Source: an uncultured Pseudomonadales bacterium | GTDB taxonomy: Bacteria > Pseudomonadota > Gammaproteobacteria > Pseudomonadales > Azotimanducaceae | Assembly (NCBI GenBank): GCA_958296405.1 | Contig: OY282519.1 | Coordinates: 1,720,132-1,784,131 of the forward strand | Reading direction: 5' to 3' | Length of the DNA stretch: 64,000 bases | Shown: positions 28,168 through 36,755 of the stretch, in pieces | Position numbering within the stretch: position 1 is the first letter of the stretch | Layout of the letters: each line of letters opens with the position of its first letter | Made by a program: the position numbers and the translations under genes | Notes under the pieces: generated by a model | What the model saw: the letters and a program-made list of their open reading frames with translations, nothing else | Database searches by the model: none | Told to the model about the DNA's origin: nothing

Positions 28168-28186
28168 GGGGGGGGGGGGGGGGGGG
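28168..28186. repeat. 19-nt poly-G tract (poly-C on the peptide-gene strand)
   Basis: An uninterrupted run of 19 G on the plus strand. On the minus strand it is poly-C and lies directly upstream of the Shine-Dalgarno of the candidate precursor gene, 20 bases before its start codon. Flanking sequence on its right (28187-28250) is notably AT-richer than the neighbourhood. It could be a slippage-prone expression switch or an assembly artefact. Confidence 0.9.
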
Positions 28187-28261
28187 CACAGAGACATCAG
28201 ATAGATCTCCATTCAGTAGAACCAAAGCTGCAATTGTACCCCACATCTTCGCACAGCCGAG

Positions 28262-28495
28262 GCGTCCGGGTGGATTTGACGGGCGACCCGGAGGCGTTGC
28301 GTCGCTTCGGGTTGCTGCGTCAAGTGGATCGGGCGCGGCGGGAGCACGGGCTGACGCTGGCGGCGTCGCTGGCCTTGTCGGGCGTGGCCCGCAGCATCTA
28401 CTACGACTGGCTGGGGCGCTTCAAGGCGGGAGGCGTGAAGGCGCTCACTCCCGGAAGCAGCCGTCCGCTGATTTCGCGGCGGTTCCGCGCCCAAG
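28262..28495 (+). pseudogene. N-terminal fragment of an IS481-like transposase
   Basis: The plus strand encodes DPEALRRFGLLRQVDRARR, then a helix-turn-helix segment ending in YYDWLGRFKAGGVKAL and PGSSRP. This parallels residues 25-84 of the intact transposase at 47240-48244 (DAEALRRLRELEGIDRIRK through LVPRSSRP). No catalytic core follows; the sequence runs into the 3' end of aidB. It is a remnant of a related but different element. Confidence 0.55.
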
Positions 28496-28557
28496 GCGCT
28501 GGCGAAGCCGCCTTCGCCGACCATCAGCGACCGATCGGCGTACTGTTCAGACCTTCC

Positions 28558-30174
28558 CTAGAAGGCCCGCTCCAACACCTCCGCGAAGCGCTCGTCGCAG
28601 CCACCGGCGCCGGGGAGCAAGGCTCGGCGTTCGGTGCCCAAGCGCAGTTGGCAGAACGCCTCTGCGGTGAGCGGCGCGCCGAAGCGCAGCAGGACGCTTG
28701 CCTGCAAGGCGATGGCGATGCGCTCAACCCAGCCGCGCGCCTCGCGTTCCAGCGCAGCGTCTGGATTGGCGATGCGCTTTTCGATGGCGCGGGCCTCCCG
28801 GTCTAGGCGCTTGTCCAAGGTAGCCGCGGCGCGCAGTTCGTCGAGCACCCAGTCCACCGTCTCCGGCCAACGCGCGAAGGCGCGCAGTGTGTCTAGGCAT
28901 TGCACATTGCCGCTGCCTTCCCAGATGGCGTTGACGGGTGCCTCGCGGTACAGCCGAGCCAGCATCCGATCCTCCATGAAGCCGCTGCCGCCGACGCACT
29001 CCATTGCCTCGAACACCATGCCCGGCGTGCGTTTGCAGAGGTAGTACTTGCCCACAGGCGTCAGGATGCGGGTGGCGGCATCTTCACCGGCATCAAGAGC
29101 GCGGGCCACGCACATGCCCAGCGCGAGGGCTGCCTCGCTTTCCACGACGAGGTCCAGCAACACGCCGCGCATCACCGGCTGTTCGGCGAGTGGGCGCCCA
29201 AAGGCCATCCGGTGTCGGCAGTGATGCAGCGCCTGCGTGGTTGCCTGACGCAGGAGCGCGGCGGAGCCGATCATGCAATCGAACCGCGTCAGCGCCACCA
29301 TTTGGATGATGTTGGCGATGCCCCGGCCCTCATCGCCGATGCGTTGGGCGTAGGCGTCGTAAAGTTCCACTTCGGCTGAAGCGTTCGACACGTTGCCGAG
29401 CTTGTGTTTCAAGCGCTGCATCTCGAAGCCGTTGCGGTCGCCATCCGGTCGCCAGCGAGGCATGAGGAAGCAGGTGATGCCGCCCGGCGCTTGGGCCAGC
29501 GTGACGAAGCCATCGGACATCGGCGCGGAAACGAAGTATTTGTGGCCCGTTAGCCGGTACTCATCGGGTGCGCCGACTGGCTCGGCGCGGGTGGAGTTGG
29601 CCCGCACATCCGAGCCGCCCTGCTTTTCTGTCATCGCCATGCCGAGCGTCAGCCCGGCCTTCTGTTCGATGGGTGCATCCGCTGGGTCGTAATGCCGCGC
29701 CGTCACCTTCGGCAACCACGTTTCGGCCAGCGCCGGGGCCAAGCGCAGGGTGGGGATGGCGGCGAAGGTCATCGTGGTGGGGCAACCGTGGCCAGACTCC
29801 AGCTGATGCTGCATGTACTCCAAGGCGGCGCGGGCGATGTGGGCGCCGGGGGAGGGTTCCGTCCACGGCAGGGCGTGGATGCCGCGCCCGATGGCGTGTT
29901 CCATCAGGCGATGGTAGGCGGGGTGGTAGTCCACGAAATCGATGCGATGGCCGTAGGCGTCGTGGGTCTTGAGCGTCGGGCGGTTCTCGTTGGCTTGGAA
30001 GCCGAGCTGAATCGCCTCGGCGGAACCGGCTAGAGCGCCATATTCGACAAGCAAGTCCTCCGCCCAAGTCGCGCCGCCGTGGGCGACGGCTGTACGCAGC
30101 GCCGCATCTTGACGATAGACGTTGTAGTCGATGAGCGGGGGCGGCTGATTCGTCACCTCGTGGGAGCGGGGCAT
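28558..30174 (-). CDS. aidB: AidB-like acyl-CoA dehydrogenase
   Basis: A 538-residue flavoprotein matching E. coli AidB (541 residues) along its length: the TNQPPPLIDYNVY start, LPWTEPSPGAHIARAA, GMAMTEKQGGSDVRANSTRA (the FAD/substrate loop), LKHKLGNVSNASAEVE, YLCKRTPGMVFEAMECVGGSGF and LYREAPVNAIWEGSGN. AidB belongs to the adaptive response to alkylating agents, binds FAD and DNA, and probably detoxifies alkylating compounds. No ada or alkB gene is nearby. It is followed downstream by a transposase fragment, and its upstream side is the first repeat cluster. Confidence 0.9.
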   Translation of the reverse strand: MPRSHEVTNQPPPLIDYNVYRQDAALRTAVAHGGATWAEDLLVEYGALAGSAEAIQLGFQANENRPTLKTHDAYGHRIDFVDYHPAYHRLMEHAIGRGIHALPWTEPSPGAHIARAALEYMQHQLESGHGCPTTMTFAAIPTLRLAPALAETWLPKVTARHYDPADAPIEQKAGLTLGMAMTEKQGGSDVRANSTRAEPVGAPDEYRLTGHKYFVSAPMSDGFVTLAQAPGGITCFLMPRWRPDGDRNGFEMQRLKHKLGNVSNASAEVELYDAYAQRIGDEGRGIANIIQMVALTRFDCMIGSAALLRQATTQALHHCRHRMAFGRPLAEQPVMRGVLLDLVVESEAALALGMCVARALDAGEDAATRILTPVGKYYLCKRTPGMVFEAMECVGGSGFMEDRMLARLYREAPVNAIWEGSGNVQCLDTLRAFARWPETVDWVLDELRAAATLDKRLDREARAIEKRIANPDAALEREARGWVERIAIALQASVLLRFGAPLTAEAFCQLRLGTERRALLPGAGGCDERFAEVLERAF

Positions 30175-30249
30175 CGCGTTCTCCGGGTCAACGGTGATCT
30201 TGATGGGCCGACGATGGATGCGCGGCTAGGGAACGTCAAGCGGGGCCGA

Positions 30250-30800
30250 TGATGCCTGTCCCGGAGGGCGGTGATGGTGCCTGTCCCGGAGAAGGTGCCG
30301 CCCCGCAGAAGGTGCCTGTCCTGTGCGTGCTCCGAACGGGCGGCAATGGCGTGGTCGTGGTGATGGTGCCTGTCCCTAACCGTGGTGATGGCGCCTGTCC
30401 CTAACCGGTGACAGTGCCTGTTCCGTTTCGGTGCCTTGTTCCGTTTCGGTGCCTGTCCCGTGTCGGGTTCTGTCCCGTGTCGGGTTCGCGGTGGCTGTCT
30501 CGTGTCGGATTCGGAGAAGGTGCCTGTCCCGTTCCGATGTCTCGTCCCGTTCCGATGTCTCCTTGCTGGTCGGTTCCGGTGGCTGGGTGCCTGTCCCCGA
30601 TTGGTGGCTCGCGGGCTGCTGGCTCGATTGCCTGTCCCGTGGCGAATGTGGGGCGGCGATGGTGCCTGTCCCGTGGCGAACGCTGTCCCCCACAGTGGTG
30701 CCCGATGGTGGAGTGGTGCCTGTCCCGTGGCGAACGCTTGTCCCGTGGCGAACGCTGTAGTGAACGAGGCGAGCCATGCACTGGTGCCTGTCCTGTGCAA
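30250..30800 (+). repeat. Repeat cluster A: about 12 copies of GGTGCCTGTCC
   Basis: The 700-base gap between aidB and the PEGA-SUMF1 gene holds about 12 exact GCCTGTCC cores plus several one-mismatch versions, all on the plus strand, at spacings from about 25 to 130 bases. Units are usually GGTGCCTGTCCC followed by C/G-rich sequence. Near 30660-30760 the unit CCCGTGGCGAACGC recurs three times, showing local duplication. I see no gene in it. Confidence 0.85.
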
Positions 30801-30874
30801 CAGATGCGGCTGTTGCGTGGCGGAAGTTCGCGGGCGCTGTCATTCCGTGGTGGCGCGCCACCAGCGCCGCGCCG

Positions 30875-32557
30875 CTAGAGTTCCCGCGTGACGCGAAAGC
30901 CCCGTGAATCCGACGGGCTGTTGCCCACGTTGCGGAAGGTGATGCGCAAGTCCGTCGGTGGCGAATCGAAGGCGGTGCCACGTGCGACGCGCCCCGTGAA
31001 GTCGCAACCATCGCTCCACACGCCCGCGTGTCGCGGGGCGCCGGCAAAGGAGGAATGCCAGCAGTCCGCCACCCATTCCTCCGCGTTGCCGAGCACGTCG
31101 TGCAGGCCAAAGGCATTGGCGGCGAACCGGCCCACCGGCGCCAGCCCGGCAAAGCCATCGGCGCAGGGGGTGACGTCGTAGTCGCGATAGCGTTCCTGCA
31201 TGGTGAGATCGCGGATGTTTCCATAGGCGCAGGCATCGTCCGCTGCGCCAAGCATGAATCGTTCCTCGCCACCGGCGCGGGCGGCGTACTCCCACTCGGC
31301 TTCGCTGGGCAGGCGATAGCCGTACCCGGTTTCGCGGGAAAGAAAGGCCAGATAACCCGTCAAGTCTCGCAGGGTGAGGCCGACCGCCGGCTCATCCGGT
31401 TCGCCGGGCCATGTCTGGTGGCGGGAGAAGTCCGCTTGCGTCACTTCAAAGACGCCGATGGCGAAAGGCTGCGTCACTCGCACCTCGCGCTCGGGGCTTT
31501 CGTTGGACGCGCCTTGGGAGGATCCCATGCGGAAGGTGCCGGGGCCGACCACGACGAGGAGCGGACCCTCCCCGCCGGACTTCAGCGCGTCGCTGAACTG
31601 ACGCCCCGGGGCGATGTCGTAGCGCTGCATGGCTAACCGCAGACGGACGCCGGCGCTGGTCATGGTGAGGCTGCGGCGAAGGTTTCGATGGCCCATCGCC
31701 GTGGCGCGCACGGAAAACCCGCCGCTTGGCAACTGCATGCCGGCCTCGTAGGGCACGGTGCGGCTTCCGTCCGCGGCTTGGAAGGTCACCTGCACATCGG
31801 CGCTCGGCGGTTGGATGTCTAGCCGCAGCGCCCCATAGATGCGTGGTAGCGTCACCTGGGCGAGATTGCGCCCCTGCGCCACGCGGACCGTGGCCTCCCG
31901 CGTCTCGAACCCCGCTGCACTAACGCGCAGGCGATAGATGCCGGCGGGCAGGTCTTCCCCTGGGCGCCAGCCCACGTCCGCGTCCACGAGCTCCACGGAT
32001 GCATGGGGCGGCGTCAGCTGCAAAGACAACTGGCCCATCGGGGCGCGCTCCAGCTCAAACGTCTTGCTGGTCTTGCGGTTCGGGAACACTTCCACCCATT
32101 CCGACACCGGGTGGCGACCGTGCATCGACACTTCCACTTGGTGGCGGCCCGTCGCCATCCCCTCAAGGGTGACGGGGCTCTGCTGAGGCAGTCCCTCGCC
32201 GTTGATGGTGACCACGGCGCCGCGCGGATTCGTGACGATCTCAAGCTGCCCGAAGGCCGGTTCAAGGGCGAACGAGACGATGCGGCGCTCGCCGCGTGTG
32301 ATGGTGAGGCGCTGCGTGGCGGGCGGATGATATGGATGGTGCGCCTCGACCACCGCCGCTCCCGGGCGAATGGCCGCATCGAGCGGCGCTGCGCCTAGGG
32401 CGACGCCGCTCACTTTGATGGCAGCGCCGGGCGGGGCCGTCTGCACAACGAGGGTGCCGGTGCCGAAGACGAACCTTGGGCCGAGGCCGTCGAGCGCCCA
32501 ATCCACGATCAAGAGCGTCAGCATCGCCAGCGCCAAGAGCGGCCATTTCAGGTTCAT
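30875..32557 (-). CDS. PEGA-repeat/formylglycine-generating-enzyme-like membrane protein
   Basis: A 560-residue protein. An N-terminal membrane anchor (LLALAMLTLLIVDWAL) is followed by three or four PEGA-like repeats of about 70 residues (GTLVVQTAPPGAAIKVSG, GQLEIVTNPRGAVVTING, GQLSLQLTPPHASVELVD, GALRLDIQPPSADVQV). A C-terminal SUMF1/FGE-sulfatase domain follows (GTFRMGSSQG, YRLPSEAEWEYAARAG, DVLGNAEEWVADCW, RGFRVTREL). PEGA repeats bind cell-surface partners; SUMF1 domains act as formylglycine generators, hydroxylases or inert binders. The conserved Cys pair of true FGE is not evident, so the catalytic role is uncertain. ATG at 32557 is chosen because it starts directly before the anchor. 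Confidence 0.8.
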   Translation of the reverse strand: MNLKWPLLALAMLTLLIVDWALDGLGPRFVFGTGTLVVQTAPPGAAIKVSGVALGAAPLDAAIRPGAAVVEAHHPYHPPATQRLTITRGERRIVSFALEPAFGQLEIVTNPRGAVVTINGEGLPQQSPVTLEGMATGRHQVEVSMHGRHPVSEWVEVFPNRKTSKTFELERAPMGQLSLQLTPPHASVELVDADVGWRPGEDLPAGIYRLRVSAAGFETREATVRVAQGRNLAQVTLPRIYGALRLDIQPPSADVQVTFQAADGSRTVPYEAGMQLPSGGFSVRATAMGHRNLRRSLTMTSAGVRLRLAMQRYDIAPGRQFSDALKSGGEGPLLVVVGPGTFRMGSSQGASNESPEREVRVTQPFAIGVFEVTQADFSRHQTWPGEPDEPAVGLTLRDLTGYLAFLSRETGYGYRLPSEAEWEYAARAGGEERFMLGAADDACAYGNIRDLTMQERYRDYDVTPCADGFAGLAPVGRFAANAFGLHDVLGNAEEWVADCWHSSFAGAPRHAGVWSDGCDFTGRVARGTAFDSPPTDLRITFRNVGNSPSDSRGFRVTREL

Positions 32558-32666
32558 GCGGCGGTCTGTCCCCAAGGTGCCGTTGTGCAACCCGCCGCAC
32601 GGTCTGTCATACTCGCGGCATGGTCACTTAGGTGGCGCTACTGTAGCCGGATGGGGAGGAGATCGC

Positions 32667-32966
32667 ATGAGCAGCGCGGACGGAACGTGGAAGACCACCA
32701 TGAACACGCCAATGGGTGCCCAAGAGGGCACGCTGACCCTTGCCACGGATGGTTCCACCTTGACGGGCAAGCTGGACGGGGCGCAAGGCTCGGTGGAGAT
32801 CAAGGATGGCGTGGCCGATGGCGATTCGCTGTCTTGGAAGGCGGACATCACCAACCCGATGCCGATTACGTTGGAGTTCACGGCCACCGTCGCTGGTGAC
32901 GAGATTTCTGGCAACGTGAAGCTCGGCGGCTTCGGCAACGCGTCGTTCTCGGGGACGCGCGCTTAA
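32667..32966 (+). CDS. Small conserved beta-rich protein
   Basis: A 99-residue acidic protein, start fixed by GGAGGAG seven bases upstream. The sequence ADGTWKTTMNTPMGAQEGTL, then GKLDGAQGSVEIKDG and MPITLEFTATVAGDEISGNVKLGGFGNASF, resembles small conserved proteins of unknown function from proteobacteria and acidobacteria. These sometimes form the tail domain of amidohydrolases. It should form a compact beta-barrel or sheet. It is divergent from the PEGA-SUMF1 gene. I do not know its role. Confidence 0.75.
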   Translation: MSSADGTWKTTMNTPMGAQEGTLTLATDGSTLTGKLDGAQGSVEIKDGVADGDSLSWKADITNPMPITLEFTATVAGDEISGNVKLGGFGNASFSGTRA

Positions 32967-33069
32967 AACGCCGGCACGCGAACCGCTTGGCGCTTCGCTA
33001 GGAGCGCTGTCGGCGTTCGGCCCTCGAGGAGCGGCGCACGGTGCCGGATGGTGGCGTGAACAATCCACG

Positions 33070-33225
33070 CTCATCAGGTCTGCATGGCCGCCGCGCGATG
33101 CCTTAGGCCTCCGTGTGTGTGGGCCGCGTTGCCTTGCTCGACAAGCATCGCCAGCGCTCTGAATCCCAAGCCGCCATGTAAAGCGCCGGCATACCTCGAA
33201 CACGGCGTTGATGTGGCTGGTGCCG
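33070..33225 (-). pseudogene. Possible ankyrin-repeat remnant
   Basis: In the 268-base gap between the small protein and the SDR, the minus strand shows pieces of ankyrin-like sequence spread over different frames: HINAVFE, then GMPALYMAAWDSER, then MLVEQGNAA and GGHADL. In order they match the consensus of a loop, G-x-PLxxAA helix and LLxxGA. The frame changes mean it cannot be expressed. The identification is tentative because each piece is short. Confidence 0.25.
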
Positions 33226-33234
33226 GCGCGGCCC

Positions 33235-34002
33235 TTAGCGCGCGGTGTAGCCTCCATCCACCGGCAGCACCACGCCGGTGATGAAACTCGCGTCGTCGCT
33301 CATCAAGAACGCGACCGCCGCGGCGACCTCCTCCGGCTGGCCTAAGCGCCCCAATGGATGCAGGGACTGCATGTATTCCTTAAGCGCCGGCGTCCCGCTC
33401 ACTCCAGCGATCATCGGCGTTTCGATGTAGCCGGGCGCCACGGCGTTCACCCGCACGCCTCGCTTGGCAAAGGCCAGCGCATACTGCCGAGTGAGGCCCG
33501 ATACGCCATGCTTTGAGGCGACGTACGCGCCGACGCCGGCCGTCACGTCGATTTCGCCAGCATCTGGCCCGACCAACCCCACCAACCCGGCGACGGATGC
33601 CGTGTTGACAATGACGCCGCCGCCGCGCTTCGCCAAGAATGGCGCACCCTCCACGAGGCCATTGTAGACGCCGGTGAGATTGACGGCGATGGTCTTGTCC
33701 CAGCCGTGTTCAAAACCCGCGATGCCGGCATTGTTGAAGATGGCGTCGAGGCTGCCCAACTCGTTCACCGTGTGCCCGAGTGCGCCTTGCACCGCATCGC
33801 GGTCTACGACGTCGAGATGCATCGCCGCGGCCGCGTTGACGCCACCAGCCGTGATGAGCGAGGCGGTTTCTCTCGCGCCGTCGAGATTTGCGTCCGCGCA
33901 CATCACTCCGGCGCCTTGGGCGGCGAGGCGGAGCGCACTGGCGCGCCCGATGCCGCTCGCAGCGCCCGTCACCAACGCCACCCTGCCGTCAAGCTTCGCC
34001 AT
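33235..34002 (-). CDS. SDR-family oxidoreductase
   Basis: A 255-residue classical short-chain dehydrogenase: VTGAASGIG cofactor loop, FNNAGIAG, catalytic [10 protein letters not shown] and the [16 protein letters not shown] end. Start at 34002 with AAAGGAGG upstream. The closest general description is 3-oxoacyl/cyclohexanol-type dehydrogenase; substrate unknown. It stands alone between a decayed region and a repeat cluster. Confidence 0.85.
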   Translation of the reverse strand: MAKLDGRVALVTGAASGIGRASALRLAAQGAGVMCADANLDGARETASLITAGGVNAAAAMHLDVVDRDAVQGALGHTVNELGSLDAIFNNAGIAGFEHGWDKTIAVNLTGVYNGLVEGAPFLAKRGGGVIVNTASVAGLVGLVGPDAGEIDVTAGVGAYVASKHGVSGLTRQYALAFAKRGVRVNAVAPGYIETPMIAGVSGTPALKEYMQSLHPLGRLGQPEEVAAAVAFLMSDDASFITGVVLPVDGGYTAR

Positions 34003-34124
34003 CGCTGCCTCCTTTGCCTGCCAAGCAGAGTAGCTGGATTCGGTTTGCCGTCAAAGCGCCGGACGTTCGGCGTCGGTAGTTGCTGGCATTGAGGTTGTGG
34101 GCAGCGTGGGGCGGCCGCCGTCGG

Positions 34125-34260
34125 GTTGGGGGGGCAGGCTTGGCCTGCCTGTCCCCTTTGCGGCGCGACTGTCCCGCCGGCAGGCGGCGCCCGCAAGTTG
34201 GTGATGCCCATCCTCTGGGCGGGCGGCGACGAAGCGCCTGTCCCGCAGAGCCCGCAGGTA
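34125..34260 (+). repeat. Repeat cluster B: two GCCTGTCC cores
   Basis: Between the SDR and RidA genes lie two GCCTGTCCC copies (near 34147 and 34227), a degenerate ACTGTCCCG in between, and CCTGCCTGTCC doublets. Both are on the plus strand. The rest of this 285-base gap shows no gene. Confidence 0.7.
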
Positions 34261-34287
34261 CATGATTCTATCCGGCAGAGGGCCGCC

Positions 34288-34770
34288 CTACTCGGTGGCT
34301 TCCTGTCGTGTGCCGCCCAGCCACGCCGTGACCACTAACTCGGCGACGGCCCCAGGCGGCAACGAGCTGATGCCGACGTCGGTCCAGGTCGGATAGGGCG
34401 CCTTGACGTACCGGTTCTTCACTTCGTTGAAGAGCGCGAAGTTCTTGGCGTAGTCCAGACGAAACGTCTCGATGGTGACCACGTTGTCGAACGTTGCGCC
34501 GGCCCGCGCAAGCCTCGCCTTGACCTCTTCAAAGATGCTGACGAAGTTGGCGGTCAACGCTTCGTCGTCGGCATCGCGCTCCACCGGCGTTCCAGTCACG
34601 CCGGAGAAGTAGAGCATGTCGCCGACCCGCACCGTCTCTGCATAGCGAATGAATTCGGGGAGGTTGGGATTTTGCGACCCGAAGACCTGCGGGACGACCT
34701 TGTCGTCCTGAGCAAAAGCGGTTAGTGGCAGCGTCAGGAGAGTGGCGGCCAATATGGCGATGTGGTGCAA
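34288..34770 (-). CDS. Exported RidA-family protein
   Basis: A 160-residue RidA/YjgF/UK114-type protein with an N-terminal signal peptide (LHHIAILAATLLTLPLTAFAQ), unusual for a family that is mostly cytoplasmic. The core RYAETVRVGDMLYFSGVTG, FEEVKARLARAGATFDNVVTIETF and the C-terminal GISSLPPGAVAELVVTAWLG follow the family. Start is TTG at 34770, chosen because GGAGG sits four bases upstream and the signal peptide begins there. Secreted RidA relatives are mostly uncharacterised; enamine/imine deaminase activity is possible. Confidence 0.78.
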   Translation of the reverse strand: MHHIAILAATLLTLPLTAFAQDDKVVPQVFGSQNPNLPEFIRYAETVRVGDMLYFSGVTGTPVERDADDEALTANFVSIFEEVKARLARAGATFDNVVTIETFRLDYAKNFALFNEVKNRYVKAPYPTWTDVGISSLPPGAVAELVVTAWLGGTRQEATE

Positions 34771-35035
34771 TTTTCCTCCAGAGGCATCGGTTCGCCGAGA
34801 ATGTATCAGCTTTCTGGGCCAATTGTCTGAATCGCGAGCCAGTTCACTGCATATGGCACTGAGGCTAGGCGGCTTCGTAGGCGACAAGAAGGCCAAAGCG
34901 TTACAAGCGCTTGCGCCTTTCCCGCCGAAGGCGGTGGCCGAAGCGGGCGAGCGGGCGTGTACTCATCGTTTCCATGGGCGGAGCGGCCACGCGCTACCCG
35001 CCGCCTTGGCCGTGCCGTGCTGCCATCGGGATAAC

Positions 35036-35863
35036 ATGTCGGTACTCCCCAGCACGCAAGGAGCGCAGCAGGTGGCGGAATCGTTCTATGAGCACCTATT
35101 CGGGGTGCGCGGCAAGGTCGCCCTTGTCACGGGGGGCACCCGCGGCATCGGCCTGATGATCGCGGAGGGGCTCGTGCGCTGCGGCGCCCGCGTTTATGTG
35201 GCGTCCCGCAAGCCGGACGCCTGCGCGGCTGCGGAAGCGGCGCTTAAGGAACATGGCGATTGCGAGGCGATCGTCGCGGATTTGAGCTCGATGGATGGCT
35301 GCAACGCATTGGCCGACGCCATCGCCGCCCGCGAGCCGCGCTTGGACTTGCTGGTGAACAACGCTGGTCTCACTTGGAATCAGCCCTTGGATGAGTTCCC
35401 AGAGAAGGGTTGGGACCGCGTGATGGATTTGGACGTGAAGGGGCCGTTCTTCCTCATTCAGCGCCTGCTGCCGATGCTGCGCGCCGCGGCGAGCCCAGAA
35501 CGGCGCGCTGTCATCGTGAACGTCTCGTCGGTCAATGGGCTTCGTCCCAGCGGCCTCGCCAACTACTCCTACGTTGCGGCAAAGGCCGGCCTCAATCAGC
35601 TCAGCGCCCAGCTCGCTCGAGACCTGATGGATGATTGCATCAACGTGAACGTCATCGCACCGGGGCCGTTCAAGTCCAAGATGACGGCGCCAATGTATGC
35701 TACGGAGGAGATGGAAAAGCAGGTGCGTGAGCAGTTCCCGATGCGGCGTTGGGGGGCGATGCACGACGTGGCGGGCCTCACGGTGTTCTTCGCCTCGCGA
35801 GCGGGGTCTTACCTCACCGGCGTCGTCGTGCCATGCGATGGCGGCGCCACCACAACCACTTAG
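35036..35863 (+). CDS. SDR-family oxidoreductase
   Basis: A 275-residue SDR with a roughly 20-residue extension before the cofactor loop VTGGTRGIG, then NNAGLTW, VNVSSVNG, catalytic YSYVAAKAG and the VVVPCDGGATTTT end. ATG at 35036 is the start nearest homology (MSVLPSTQGAQQVAESFYEHLFGVRGK); the frame is open much further upstream but has no similarity there. The next SDR begins 21 bases later on the same strand, so the two form an operon. Rhamnolipid-type and gluconate dehydrogenases have this layout; the substrate is unknown. Confidence 0.83.
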   Translation: MSVLPSTQGAQQVAESFYEHLFGVRGKVALVTGGTRGIGLMIAEGLVRCGARVYVASRKPDACAAAEAALKEHGDCEAIVADLSSMDGCNALADAIAAREPRLDLLVNNAGLTWNQPLDEFPEKGWDRVMDLDVKGPFFLIQRLLPMLRAAASPERRAVIVNVSSVNGLRPSGLANYSYVAAKAGLNQLSAQLARDLMDDCINVNVIAPGPFKSKMTAPMYATEEMEKQVREQFPMRRWGAMHDVAGLTVFFASRAGSYLTGVVVPCDGGATTTT

Positions 35864-35884
35864 GCGAAAGGGAGCTAGCGCAAC

Positions 35885-36688
35885 ATGACAGCGAGATTCG
35901 AGGGCAAGGTGGCCGTCGTCACCGGCGGCAACAGCGGCATCGGCGCGGCGACCGCCGAGATGTTCGCTCGAGATGGCGCGCGGGTGGTGGCGATGGCGCG
36001 TCGGGAAGCGGAAGGGGCGGCGGTGGTGGCGGCCATCCGCCAAGCGGGCGGCGAAGCGACCTTCATTCCCTGCGATGTGGCCGATGCGGACGCGGTGACG
36101 CGCGCCGTGTCGCAGGCCGTCGAGGCCTATGGCCGCATCGACATCCTGTTCAACAACGCGGGGGGCGGCAGCGGGGCGCAGTTTCCGAACGAGCCCACGG
36201 AGGAGTGGCAGCGCGTGGTGTCCGTCAACCTCACCGGCACCTTCCTCGTGAGCCGCGCCGTGTGGCCGCATCTCGTGGCGGCTGGGGGTGGCGCAGTGGT
36301 GAACATGTCATCGCTCGCCGCGCAGCGGGGCTTCAGCCCGCGAATGCAGGACGAGTTCGGCACCACGTCTGCCTCTTACTACGCGGCCAAGGCTGGCGTC
36401 GATGCGCTGACGCGCTACATGGCCGGCGTCGGCGGGCGGCACAACATCCGCGTCAACTGCGTGCGACCGGGCCAGATTCTCACCCCCGGCGCAACAGTTG
36501 GCGGCGTCGGCGACCGGGAAGGTGGCCGCCATGTGTTCGAGAAGATGTTCGAGTTCGCGCAGATCCTGAAAGGGCCGGGCCGCCCAGACGATGTGGCGAA
36601 CTTAGTGCTGTTTCTGGCTTCGGGGGCTGCGCGCTTCCTGACTGGCGAGATCATCAACGTGGATGGGGGCGTGGCGGCCAAGCTCTGA
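35885..36688 (+). CDS. SDR-family oxidoreductase
   Basis: A 267-residue SDR: VTGGNSGIG, NNAGGGSGAQ, VNMSSLAA, catalytic YYAAKAG and the FLTGEIINVDGGVAAKL end. It follows another SDR by 21 bases with GGGAGC as ribosome site. Glucose-1-dehydrogenase-like SDRs share this pattern. Two tandem SDRs suggest consecutive oxidations of one substrate. Confidence 0.85.
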   Translation: MTARFEGKVAVVTGGNSGIGAATAEMFARDGARVVAMARREAEGAAVVAAIRQAGGEATFIPCDVADADAVTRAVSQAVEAYGRIDILFNNAGGGSGAQFPNEPTEEWQRVVSVNLTGTFLVSRAVWPHLVAAGGGAVVNMSSLAAQRGFSPRMQDEFGTTSASYYAAKAGVDALTRYMAGVGGRHNIRVNCVRPGQILTPGATVGGVGDREGGRHVFEKMFEFAQILKGPGRPDDVANLVLFLASGAARFLTGEIINVDGGVAAKL

Positions 36689-36755
36689 CGCCAACTGGAG
36701 GGTTGCCCCCTTGCGCCATCCCACCCGTGGAGTACCCGCGCTTGTGTGGCCAACG

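Noticed and set aside
27967..28806. Plus-strand open frame across the poly-G tract
   Set aside because: It runs through the homopolymer as poly-Gly, then through a transposase fragment and antisense to aidB; no coherent protein.
30250..30800. The GGTGCCTGTCC copies as a CRISPR array
   Set aside because: Spacing varies from about 25 to 130 bases, the repeats are only 10-14 bases, spacers are partly duplicated, and no cas genes are present.
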